Of a DNA stretch of 64,000 nucleotides, positions 55,768-64,000 are shown piece by piece; within the stretch, counting starts at the first letter, position 1, and the number at the start of each line of letters is the position of its first letter. Location: assembly GCA_947167075.1 (NCBI GenBank), contig CAMVGR010000010.1, positions 1 to 64,000 on the forward strand, read 5' to 3'. The DNA comes from an uncultured Bacteroidales bacterium (GTDB lineage: Bacteria > Bacteroidota > Bacteroidia > Bacteroidales > P3). The notes under the pieces were generated by a model that worked only from the letters and a program-made list of their open reading frames with translations, made no database searches and was not told the DNA's origin. Position numbers and translations under genes: made by a program.

Positions 55768-55925
55768 TCGAATCGATGGCGAAATGCCCTCTTTTCGGTG
55801 TAAGATTTCAAACAAATCTGGTGCAGTAGCGGTGCATTGCCCCGCTTGCCTAGCACTACTATATGGATAAGCGTGTCCCGCCGGCCTACAAAAGAAAGGC
55901 TGACGGGACATGCTCTGTTTTATTA
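55768..55925 (+). ncRNA. Candidate structured small RNA or long structured 5' leader
   Basis: Follows a consensus promoter; hairpins agattt-caaac-aaatct (55803-55819), tggtgc..gcgg/ccgc..gcacta (about 55819-55858), and a 3' terminator-like stem tgtcccgccggcct/aggctgacgggaca (55874-55910) before tgctctgttttatt; no credible ORF. Confidence 0.4.
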
Positions 55926-56071
55926 AACCTTCTCGCCACATAATCTATCTACTCCACCGCTACGATACGGACTCGCTAGAAGTACTATAATTTTAACGAT
56001 ACAACACAATAAATGCCACAACATTCGTTATTATTAATCAGAAAAGAAGTATAAATTATATTATATAGCAA

Positions 56072-57460
56072 ATGAAACGGTATGTTCTTCTATTCATGAT
56101 GGTTTGCGTGGCAATGGGGACTGAGGCACAGACATACAGCTTTCAGTTCCGTGTGTCGAATTGCAAGGATTCGGTGCTATATGTGGCACAACACTATCGT
56201 GACGAGGTGCATGTGATTGACACGGCGAAATATACAGGAGGTTCGAAGACCTATGTGGCCAGTGGAAGACGCGAATGGCCACGTGGCATTTATGCTTTGG
56301 TGCGGCAGGATGGGCAAACGGTGCTGACCGACTTTTTGGTCGACGACAGTCGTCGGTTCACCATAGCGGGCGATTCATCGATGTCTGCCACTAGTATTAA
56401 GGTGAAGGGCAGTAGAAACAATGCTTCGATGTATCGCTACATGGCAAGGTTGCAGGAAGCCATAGCAGAGCAGAGTGCACTCAAGGAAAAAGGCGACCAG
56501 GTAGCAATGGATCGACTGAACAACGAAATGACAGCCTATGAAGAGAAGGTCAAACAGCAGGAGAAAAACAATCTCTTCTTCCAGCTTGTCGATGTGTGCC
56601 TCAATCCAGATGTGCCCGACACCGTCAAGAACAAGGCATACTATTATCGGACTCACTATTGGAACCACCTTTTCGACAATAGAAGCAGGATGACGGATGA
56701 GCTATTGCACTCGCCGCAACTGTTTAATAAGATGAATTACTTCTTTTTTAATGTCATGTACTATGCTGATGCAGATACCATTTGTCGGGAGATAGATCGG
56801 TTGATGGCACGCATAGGTGACGATACGGCTATGAGGCGCTATGTGATGCAATTTGTCCAGCCCCGATACTATCGTTCTACACGCAATGTGGGATGGGATG
56901 CCGTATGGTGCCATTTGGTGGAACGGTATTACCTTGCCGATAAATGTCCGTGGTCTAAAGAGAGCGAACTATATGTCATGAAGAAAAACTATCAGCGCAT
57001 CAAGCAGAGTATTATCGGAGCCCAGGGGCAGGAACTATGGATGCTTGACACTACACAGATAGATAGTCCCGAGCATTGGCATTCGTCGCACCGTCAGCCT
57101 ACAAAATATGTCATACTGTGGTTTTGGGACCCCGACTGCCATCACTGTCAAGAGCAAAGCTCTGCGCTGAAGATACTGTACGATTCGCTCTGTGCGGCCA
57201 ACAACAAACGCTTCGAAGTGTATGCCGTGGGCTATGAAAGCGATGTAGATAAGTGGAAGAAATATGTGAAGGAGCACGACTTTAAGTGGATTAATGTGGG
57301 TGGTACCAATGTGAATATTGACTATCAAGAAGCCTACAATGTACATGGTGCACCGACAATGATTATACTGGACGAGAATAGAAAGATTATTATGAACAAG
57401 GTCTTGCCGGCCAAGAACTTGATGGCTTTCTTTGATAATTACGAAAAAAACAAGCACTAG
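56072..57460 (+). CDS. DUF5106/TlpA-like thioredoxin-fold protein
   Basis: 462 aa; signal peptide; C-terminal YVILWFWDPDCHHCQEQSSALKILYDS with WDPDCHHC active site and YNVHGAPTMIILDENRKI. Confidence 0.85.
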   Translation: MKRYVLLFMMVCVAMGTEAQTYSFQFRVSNCKDSVLYVAQHYRDEVHVIDTAKYTGGSKTYVASGRREWPRGIYALVRQDGQTVLTDFLVDDSRRFTIAGDSSMSATSIKVKGSRNNASMYRYMARLQEAIAEQSALKEKGDQVAMDRLNNEMTAYEEKVKQQEKNNLFFQLVDVCLNPDVPDTVKNKAYYYRTHYWNHLFDNRSRMTDELLHSPQLFNKMNYFFFNVMYYADADTICREIDRLMARIGDDTAMRRYVMQFVQPRYYRSTRNVGWDAVWCHLVERYYLADKCPWSKESELYVMKKNYQRIKQSIIGAQGQELWMLDTTQIDSPEHWHSSHRQPTKYVILWFWDPDCHHCQEQSSALKILYDSLCAANNKRFEVYAVGYESDVDKWKKYVKEHDFKWINVGGTNVNIDYQEAYNVHGAPTMIILDENRKIIMNKVLPAKNLMAFFDNYEKNKH

Positions 57461-57461
57461 A

Positions 57462-59240
57462 ATGGACCTTATTAGTATATTGCCTGACAGTGTGGCCAAT
57501 CAGATAGCCGCGGGCGAAGTGGTGGATCGTCCAGCAGGTGCTGTCAAGGAGATGCTGGAAAACTCGCTCGATGCGGGTGCCACACAAATCGACTTGGTGG
57601 TGAAAGACGCGGGGCGAACACTAATACAGGTGATTGACAACGGCAGTGGCATGAGCGATAGCGACGCGCGACTGTGTTTTGAGCGCCACGCCACAAGTAA
57701 GATACACCGTGCGGACGATTTGTTTGCCATTCAAACGATGGGTTTCCGTGGCGAGGCGTTGGCTTCGATTGCTGCAATTGCACAGGTGGAAATGCGTACA
57801 CGCCAACCAGAGAACGATTTAGGTACAGAGGTGAGAATAGAAGGTAGCACTATTGTCGACCAACACCCTACGGCATGCAAACAGGGCACGTCTATTAGTG
57901 TGAAAAACCTCTTCTTCAATGTCCCTGCCCGTCGCAACTTCTTAAAGAAAGACAGTGTGGAATTGGGTCATATAGAAGAAGTCTTTCGTCGCATTACTCT
58001 GATACACCACGACGTTGGTTTCTCATTGAATAGCAATGGAAAGATGCTGTACAATCTTCCGGCAGGGTCGCTGATGGCACGCATAGCAGGCCTATATGGG
58101 GATGTCTACAAGGAACGTCTGTATGCTGTTGATGAGGAGACCGATATTGTTAAGATACACGGCTTTGTGAGCAAACCGGAGTATAGCAGAAAAACCCGTG
58201 GCGAGCAGTATATCTTTGTCAATGGGCGTTTTATCAAGCATCCTGCCCTCAGCACTGCTGTGGAAAGAGCCTATACCGATCTGCTTCCGGAACGTTGCTA
58301 TCCGAGTTATTTTATCGGACTGTCGGTAGATCCCGCCAAAATCGACATAAATATTCATCCCACAAAGACTGAGGTGAAGTTTGTGGATGAGCATGCTCTT
58401 TTTGCTATTTTGCGTTCGGCAGTGAAACGTGCATTGGGCCAGTTTTCGTTGGCTACAGAGCTCAGCTTCGATACACCGAACGAGTTCAATATCGGACCGG
58501 CCCCCAAGGACTATCGTCCACAACAGCCGCGTACACACTACAACCCTGACTATAATCCATTTCATGCAAGAGCAACTCAGTCACAGATTAAGTTTGACTC
58601 TCTCTATGGTACACCCGAACGTGAGACTCCTACCATGTTCGAAGAACAGACTGGTAAAGATGTGACAGTGTCAAGTGCTCCGATATTTTCAACAGGTACT
58701 TGTATGCAGGTGCAGGGTCGATATATTGTCACTAGTCTTTCGTCCGGACTTGCAGTGATAGACCAATGTCGTGCACATGAGCGGATACTGTTCGATCGAA
58801 TGTGCAAAAACACGTCAGAAAGTAGCGATCGGCAGACCCTGATGTTTCCAATTCAATGCCAGTTCTCGCCTGCTGATGCCGAATTGATTGCTGAGTTGTT
58901 ACCTGAATTGAAACGCTACGGATTTGAAATATCCCCGATGGGGCAGTGTACGTTTGTCGTAAGTGCAACCCCGTCAGGAATGGAAGACTCCCAATTGCAA
59001 TCACTATTGGATCAATTGCTGTGCGACTACAAAGGATCGACAATGCAGAAGTACTCACGTCGTGACGATAGTCTATGTGCTTCTTTGGCACGCCAGTTGT
59101 CGGTCAAGGAGGGAGTACAGCTTAGTCAGAGTGAGATGCAGCAATTGGTGGCCGATCTGTTTGCTTGTCCGATGGCGGAAATGTCGCCGTCTGGAAAGAG
59201 GATAATTACCATTGTAAAACCGGAAGAATTACTTAAGTAG
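57462..59240 (+). CDS. mutL: DNA mismatch repair protein MutL
   Basis: Start at MDLISILPDSVANQIAAGEVVDRPAGAVKEMLENSLDAGATQID; GFRGEALASIAAIAQ; SAD-type C-terminus. Confidence 0.97.
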   Translation: MDLISILPDSVANQIAAGEVVDRPAGAVKEMLENSLDAGATQIDLVVKDAGRTLIQVIDNGSGMSDSDARLCFERHATSKIHRADDLFAIQTMGFRGEALASIAAIAQVEMRTRQPENDLGTEVRIEGSTIVDQHPTACKQGTSISVKNLFFNVPARRNFLKKDSVELGHIEEVFRRITLIHHDVGFSLNSNGKMLYNLPAGSLMARIAGLYGDVYKERLYAVDEETDIVKIHGFVSKPEYSRKTRGEQYIFVNGRFIKHPALSTAVERAYTDLLPERCYPSYFIGLSVDPAKIDINIHPTKTEVKFVDEHALFAILRSAVKRALGQFSLATELSFDTPNEFNIGPAPKDYRPQQPRTHYNPDYNPFHARATQSQIKFDSLYGTPERETPTMFEEQTGKDVTVSSAPIFSTGTCMQVQGRYIVTSLSSGLAVIDQCRAHERILFDRMCKNTSESSDRQTLMFPIQCQFSPADAELIAELLPELKRYGFEISPMGQCTFVVSATPSGMEDSQLQSLLDQLLCDYKGSTMQKYSRRDDSLCASLARQLSVKEGVQLSQSEMQQLVADLFACPMAEMSPSGKRIITIVKPEELLK

Positions 59241-59242
59241 AT

Positions 59243-59854
59243 ATGGCACAATATCAACCACAAGGATATAGCATGCTTCCAAACGCAGTGAAGCACCTGT
59301 TGATTATCAATATAATCTGCTACTTTGCAGGCTATATACTAGCACGACAAAACATTATAGACCTCAACTACGTGCTTGGAATATGGACTCCATCTAGTGG
59401 TAACTTCAGAATATGGCAACCGCTCACATATATGTTCATGCATGGCAGTTTTGACCATCTATTCTTCAATATGTTCTCGTTATGGATGTTCGGAGCTGTA
59501 CTTGAGCGCTATTGGGGAACGCGCCGTTTCCTATTCTACTATCTTGTTTGTGGCGTAGGAGCCGGACTGCTCAATTTGTTGGTTCCAGGTATTCATGTCA
59601 GTGTGGGTGCATCGGGTGCTATTTATGCCCTTCTGTTGGCGTTTGGAATGATGTTCCCTAACGAATACATCTACCTCTATTTTCTTGTTCCGATCAAGAC
59701 TAAATGGTTTATCATAGGAATGGTTGTGCTGGAACTATTCGAGGGTGTCTTCCGCTCGTACGACGGTGTGGCCCATTTTGCACACCTTGGTGGTATGCTC
59801 ATAGGTCTATTGCTAATCTTGTACTGGCGTAAGCATCCCTTTTCACGTTTTTAG
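59243..59854 (+). CDS. Rhomboid family intramembrane serine protease
   Basis: 203 aa; WQPLTYMFMHGSFDHLFFNMFSLWMFG, VSVGASGAIYALLLAFG, AHFAHLGGMLIGL. Confidence 0.93.
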   Translation: MAQYQPQGYSMLPNAVKHLLIINIICYFAGYILARQNIIDLNYVLGIWTPSSGNFRIWQPLTYMFMHGSFDHLFFNMFSLWMFGAVLERYWGTRRFLFYYLVCGVGAGLLNLLVPGIHVSVGASGAIYALLLAFGMMFPNEYIYLYFLVPIKTKWFIIGMVVLELFEGVFRSYDGVAHFAHLGGMLIGLLLILYWRKHPFSRF

Positions 59855-59876
59855 TTGAATATTAATATAAGCAAGC

Positions 59877-61256
59877 ATGGCTGACAGAAAGGATAAATAT
59901 ATCACTCTCAGCAATCAGTACCCGGACTTTGTATACGAAGCGTATCATTATGAGATTTCGAACGGGGAATTGAAGGTATGGTTCGATTTCAGGGTAGGGG
60001 ATATAGAGTTTCATCCGTCAGCAGTGGTGGAACAAAGATATTTCCTTGACACGACGTACTCCGACTTGGAATGGACGGTCTTTAATATTGGAATGGTCGA
60101 ACTGGTGAGCTACTGGAAATGTGTTTGTTCTCCCAACGTGCATGTGAAGTGCGGTGCTTTGACAGAGGCTATGGCTGCCTTCTGGAAGAAACTTTATTGG
60201 CATGGGCTTGGGGAGTTTTTCTATACCAATGGTTTGCTTGAGGATGTGTCTTTTGATGGAGAAACCCCGTTCATGACAATCAATAGCAGTGGCAGAGCAA
60301 TAGTATGTCCAGCTACTGTATATAAGCAATATACAGGTTCGAGCATGTCATATTTGGTGCCCATTGGGGGAGGCAAGGATTCCGTTGTGACACTCGAGTT
60401 GTTGAAGCAGGCGGGTCGCACAGTCCGCCCCCTTATCATGAATCCCCGCGGGGCCACTATCGGATGTGCACAAGTGGCAGGATATCCATTGCATGAGGTG
60501 CTTGTGATCCGCCGAACTATCGACCCAACACTGTTGGAGTTAAATAGTAAAGGTTATCTGAATGGACATACACCATTCTCTGCCATGCTAGCATTCTATA
60601 CTTTATTGGCATCACAGTTGAGTGGCATCCCCAATGTGGCACTCAGCAACGAGAGCTCTGCCAACGAAAGCACTGTTATCGGATCGACCGTAAACCATCA
60701 GTATAGCAAGAGCTTGGAGTTTGAGGATGATTTTAGGGCTTATTGCTCTGGCATCCGCCAGTTCGATTACTTCTCTTTCTTACGACCCCTAGCAGAGTTG
60801 CAGATAGCAATGCTCTTTAGCAGACTACAGAAATACCACGATGTGTTTCGCTCATGTAATGTGGGGAGCAAGCAAGACATCTGGTGCGGTCGATGTGCCA
60901 AGTGCCTGTTCGCATATATCATCCTATCGCCATTTATTACCCCCTCTCGCCTGAATCAGATATTCGGACATCCGCTGCTAGATGATATGTTGTTAAAGCA
61001 CGAGTTTATGCAACTGACAGGCTGTGCAGAGTCGAAGCCCTTCGAATGTGTAGGAACCATCGACGAGGTTAGGCAGGCATTGGATATGGCAAGGTCTACG
61101 TGGTATCATGAGGGAGAACCTGCACTGATGAAAATGCTCGATGCGGAACCATTGCGATATCGGGCAGTGGATTTGAATCATGTACCACACTTGGGGAACC
61201 TTTCTGCAGAAGAATATAAAATACTGGAAAAAGCATGTATCGAGAGGAACAAATGA
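59877..61256 (+). CDS. murL: MurL-like protein (UDP-MurNAc-L-Ala-L-Glu epimerase family)
   Basis: 459 aa; YLVPIGGGKDSVVTLELLKQAG PP-loop-like motif, LSNESSANESTVIGSTVNHQYSKSLEFEDDF, CGRCAKCLFAYIILSPF; ATGA overlap with a MurD-like gene. Confidence 0.72.
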   Translation: MADRKDKYITLSNQYPDFVYEAYHYEISNGELKVWFDFRVGDIEFHPSAVVEQRYFLDTTYSDLEWTVFNIGMVELVSYWKCVCSPNVHVKCGALTEAMAAFWKKLYWHGLGEFFYTNGLLEDVSFDGETPFMTINSSGRAIVCPATVYKQYTGSSMSYLVPIGGGKDSVVTLELLKQAGRTVRPLIMNPRGATIGCAQVAGYPLHEVLVIRRTIDPTLLELNSKGYLNGHTPFSAMLAFYTLLASQLSGIPNVALSNESSANESTVIGSTVNHQYSKSLEFEDDFRAYCSGIRQFDYFSFLRPLAELQIAMLFSRLQKYHDVFRSCNVGSKQDIWCGRCAKCLFAYIILSPFITPSRLNQIFGHPLLDDMLLKHEFMQLTGCAESKPFECVGTIDEVRQALDMARSTWYHEGEPALMKMLDAEPLRYRAVDLNHVPHLGNLSAEEYKILEKACIERNK

Positions 61257-62482
61257 GGGAGATCCTCACAGGTCACAACATCCTTATTGCTGGATATGGG
61301 CGGGAAGGAAGAAGTGCAAAAAAACTAATCGATAGATTATTGCCAAATGCCACGTGTGCTGTGGCCGATGGCGACGAGCAAATATCTTCATCCTGTTCGT
61401 CTGATTATGACATGATAATCAAGTCGCCAGGTGTACCGATGCGTTTGTTAGACAATGTCCGTGACCGTGTCACTTCGCTCACCGATATTTTCCTCCAGAT
61501 ATATGGCGACCAAACTATTGGTGTGACCGGCACTAAAGGGAAAAGCACCACAGCAAGCCTCATACACCACCTCCTTCCAGGCTCTATTCTTGCAGGTAAT
61601 ATAGGCATCCCGCTATTCGATATTCTTGACCTCCTAGACAAAGATAGTATTGTGGTGGCCGAACTTTCGTGTCACCAGTTGGAAGTCTTACACCGGTCTC
61701 CCCATATTGCACTGATACTTAATTTCTATCAAGAGCACTTGGACCATTATAAAGACTATCAAGACTACAAGATGGCGAAGCTGCAAATAGCCCTCCATCA
61801 AAATGCCGACGACCATTTCTTCTACTGTCGCGACAATGAGGAGCTATGTGATATGATTGAGCAGGGTGGATTCTCCTTTCAGGGTAGCCTGCATCCATAC
61901 AGTCTTTCCAAGTGCAGCGAAGAGGAAAGACTCCTGCTGAAGAACCTTACACTGGCGGGAGACCATAATATGAGTAATGCTTTGGTGGCATGCAGAATAG
62001 CCAAGATGGTGGCTTCTTACCCCCATGACTCGTTAGTCACTTCCCTTGCCTCCTTCCACGGATTGAGACATCGGATGGAATATATCGGATGCTATGGAGG
62101 TATCAAATGGTACGACGACAGCATCAGCACTATCCCCGCTGCTGCCATTGCCGCCATGCAAGCCCTCGAACATGTAGATACGTTGATCGTTGGCGGATTC
62201 GACCGTGGCATCGATTACTCTCCGCTGGTCGAGTATCTTACTTTGCATCCTGTAGCTAATCTGGCTTTTGTGGGAGTCGCAGGACGACGTGTCGAAAAGC
62301 AGCTGATTAAGAAACAACGTTTTATAGTAGAGGACGACTACTCCACCATTGTACAGTGGTGTGCCTCTGTCACCCCCGTAGGTGGAACAGTACTTTTGTC
62401 GCCCGCTGCTGCCAGCTATGATGCATTCAAGAATTTCGAACATCGAGGAGACTATTTTGCGGAACAAGTGAAAAAACTATGA
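61253..62482 (+). CDS. MurD-family Mur ligase (MurD2-like candidate)
   Basis: Start MREILTGHNILIAGYGREGRSAKKLID; ATP motif IGVTGTKGKSTTASLIHHLL; AELSCHQLE; NHDHMSNALVA-type LAGDHNMSNALVA; HRMEYIG; WYDDSISTIPAA. Confidence 0.88.
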   Translation: MREILTGHNILIAGYGREGRSAKKLIDRLLPNATCAVADGDEQISSSCSSDYDMIIKSPGVPMRLLDNVRDRVTSLTDIFLQIYGDQTIGVTGTKGKSTTASLIHHLLPGSILAGNIGIPLFDILDLLDKDSIVVAELSCHQLEVLHRSPHIALILNFYQEHLDHYKDYQDYKMAKLQIALHQNADDHFFYCRDNEELCDMIEQGGFSFQGSLHPYSLSKCSEEERLLLKNLTLAGDHNMSNALVACRIAKMVASYPHDSLVTSLASFHGLRHRMEYIGCYGGIKWYDDSISTIPAAAIAAMQALEHVDTLIVGGFDRGIDYSPLVEYLTLHPVANLAFVGVAGRRVEKQLIKKQRFIVEDDYSTIVQWCASVTPVGGTVLLSPAAASYDAFKNFEHRGDYFAEQVKKL

Positions 62483-63561
62483 CAGACTATAAGACAATCA
62501 GACAATCGCTTCACAGTCATCCCCAGACAGCGGGCGATGAGCAGTTTGCACATGATACCATTATTGCCCAGCTGCAGTCGCTGCATCCTGACCATGTCTA
62601 CACTCATGTTGGGGGATGGGGTGTGGTGGCGGTGTGGGGATCCGACCCTAATGCCCCTACCATAGCATTCCGTGCCGACACCGATGCCTTGCCGATCGGC
62701 CACCGTTGTGGACACGATGGCCATACCACCATCCTTCTCCGTTTGGCCGAGTTGATAGACGAGAGATTCTCAACGTCCCATCCTCGATTCTCAATACTTT
62801 TGCTTTGGCAACCTGCCGAAGAAACCGGCGAGGGAGCGCGTGCTGTGCTCGAAAGCGGCATCCTACAGCAATACAACATTGTCCGTTTCTACGCACTCCA
62901 TAATCTGCCGGGCTATCCTTTGGGAGAGGTGGTGATATGTGAGCGCACTTTTGCTGCTGCTTCCACAGGTGTCGTATACCATCTCGTTGGCCGCGAGACT
63001 CATGCCTCTACACCCGAATTGGGCATCAACCCCGGTCTGGCCGTTGGCGAAATCATCCATCGCTTCTCGGAATATAATCATCACGACCAGTCCGACCTCC
63101 AACGTTTCCGTCAAGCCACGCTGATTTGCGTTCAGTTGGGAGCACCAGCCTTCGGCACATCTGCTGGGCATGCCGATATTATGTTCACCCTCAGAGCCTT
63201 TACTAACAGTGGAATGGAACAGATGCTCTCCGCCGCTAACGCCACCGTCGACGAAATAGCACGCCGTCATGGTTTAACTGTTGGCCGCATGTTTCGCGAG
63301 CCTTTCCGTGCCACGGAGAACGACCCTGGCTGTGTCGACGAGGTCAAGGCTACCCTTGCTAGTCATGGTGTGAGTTACACTGTGAAGGAATCTCCTTTCC
63401 GATGGAGTGAGGATTTTGCTGAATATCTTACGCTTTACCGTGGTATGATGCTAGGTATTGGTAGCGGTGAGCATCAACCGGAGCTCCACCACCCCGACTA
63501 CGAGTTTCCCGATGCACTGATCGAACCTGCTGCATCGTTGTTCGCTACGCTAGCAATCTGA
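62479..63561 (+). CDS. M20-family amidohydrolase/peptidase
   Basis: 360 aa; LHSHPQTAGDEQFAHD, FRADTDALPIGHRCGHDGHTTILL, LLWQPAEETGEGARAVL, YALHNLPGYPLGEV. Confidence 0.92.
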   Translation: MTDYKTIRQSLHSHPQTAGDEQFAHDTIIAQLQSLHPDHVYTHVGGWGVVAVWGSDPNAPTIAFRADTDALPIGHRCGHDGHTTILLRLAELIDERFSTSHPRFSILLLWQPAEETGEGARAVLESGILQQYNIVRFYALHNLPGYPLGEVVICERTFAAASTGVVYHLVGRETHASTPELGINPGLAVGEIIHRFSEYNHHDQSDLQRFRQATLICVQLGAPAFGTSAGHADIMFTLRAFTNSGMEQMLSAANATVDEIARRHGLTVGRMFREPFRATENDPGCVDEVKATLASHGVSYTVKESPFRWSEDFAEYLTLYRGMMLGIGSGEHQPELHHPDYEFPDALIEPAASLFATLAI

Positions 63562-63565
63562 AAAT

Positions 63566-63597
63566 AAAGCCGCATTCCGAAAAGGGATGCGGCTTTT
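63566..63597 (+). terminator. Rho-independent terminator of the mutL-M20 gene string
   Basis: aaagccgcat...atgcggctttttg. Confidence 0.85.
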
Positions 63598-63621
63598 TGA
63601 TTGTTCGCTTGTTGTGGTTTA

Positions 63622-64000
63622 TTATATTCCGATGGTTTTGCCACCAACTTTCGGCATATTGCCTTTGTTTCCGGAATTGTTGTTGTTGCCGTTAGACGAG
63701 TTGTTGCTATTGCTGCTGGTGGTGGTAGTATTGCCGGTTTTCTTTTCCAGCTTGATATAGTCGGGGAATGGTACAATGGCTGTGCCCACACTCATGCTGG
63801 GTTTCACACGCAGCCCCACTTTCGACGAGATGCCCTCGTTGGTAAAGCTGCTTGCGAAGGTCTTTAACGCCTCGACACCTTTTTTCGAGAATAGGTCTCC
63901 CAAGTCGGTATTCACTCCCAGCGGAATGGTGGTCGTGGTGCTCGGCTTAATGGTGTAGCTTTTGGTGTTCACCCCGTTGGCCATGTCGGTGCCATCGATG
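63622..64000 (-). CDS. C-terminal part of a hypothetical protein with an Asn/Ser/Gly-rich tail; runs off the right edge
   Basis: Frame stays open past the ORF-track Met at 63984 (..IDGTDMANGVNTKSYTIKPSTTTTIPLGVNTDLGDLF..). Confidence 0.65.
   Translation of the reverse strand, partial: IDGTDMANGVNTKSYTIKPSTTTTIPLGVNTDLGDLFSKKGVEALKTFASSFTNEGISSKVGLRVKPSMSVGTAIVPFPDYIKLEKKTGNTTTTSSNSNNSSNGNNNNSGNKGNMPKVGGKTIGI

Noticed and set aside
55693-55941. 82-aa minus-strand ORF in the candidate ncRNA region
   Set aside because: No homology-like motifs, covers a plus-strand promoter and structured region; more likely noncoding.

Overview
This 64 kb window looks like an ordinary chromosomal segment of a Bacteroidota/Bacteroidales-type bacterium. 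I saw no rRNA, tRNA, transposase, integrase, phage module or CRISPR array. Coding content, in order: a partial secreted protein, purF-like, pyrG, glutamine synthetase III, DUF1846, acyl-CoA dehydrogenase/etfA/etfB, a WG-repeat protein, an OmpA-like protein, nitroreductase/fabG/fabZ/fabF/fabH, a divergent membrane LytTR regulator, Wzz/O-antigen ligase, a small ORF, a fimbrillin-like lipoprotein, ClC, OmpA, then a long AT-richer operon (M28 peptidase, GldF-GldG fusion, DUF4340, surE, lpxB, spoIID, thioredoxin, ftsY, rimO), hemW, meaB, SPOR, Usp, DUF1015, radical SAM/OhrR-like/GPx/ferritin-like, gcvT, DUF362, SDR, MscS, DUF4105, a SpoU-type methyltransferase, DUF5106/TlpA-like, mutL, rhomboid, a MurL-like/MurD-like/M20 operon, and a partial CDS at the right edge. 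The least explained signals are: (1) two families of intergenic elements (4 copies of A, 3 of B), each built on tandem 11-bp units, with a similar leader motif about 20-25 nt before the array and, in family A, an inverted unit after it; (2) three TCGTnnACGA palindromes spaced about 80 bp apart around the ferritin-like promoter, beside GPx and OhrR-like genes; (3) 20-21 bp direct repeats upstream of the membrane LytTR gene, divergent from fabH; (4) a MurL/MurD-like alternative D-glutamate module; (5) a candidate structured ncRNA at about 55.77-55.93 kb; (6) a metallothionein-like Cys cluster inside a DUF1015 protein; (7) a duplicated 3' fragment of the DUF1846 gene fused to the end of purF and interrupted by a 70-bp insertion flanked by 7-bp direct repeats. 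All assignments come from reading the sequence; no database search was run.
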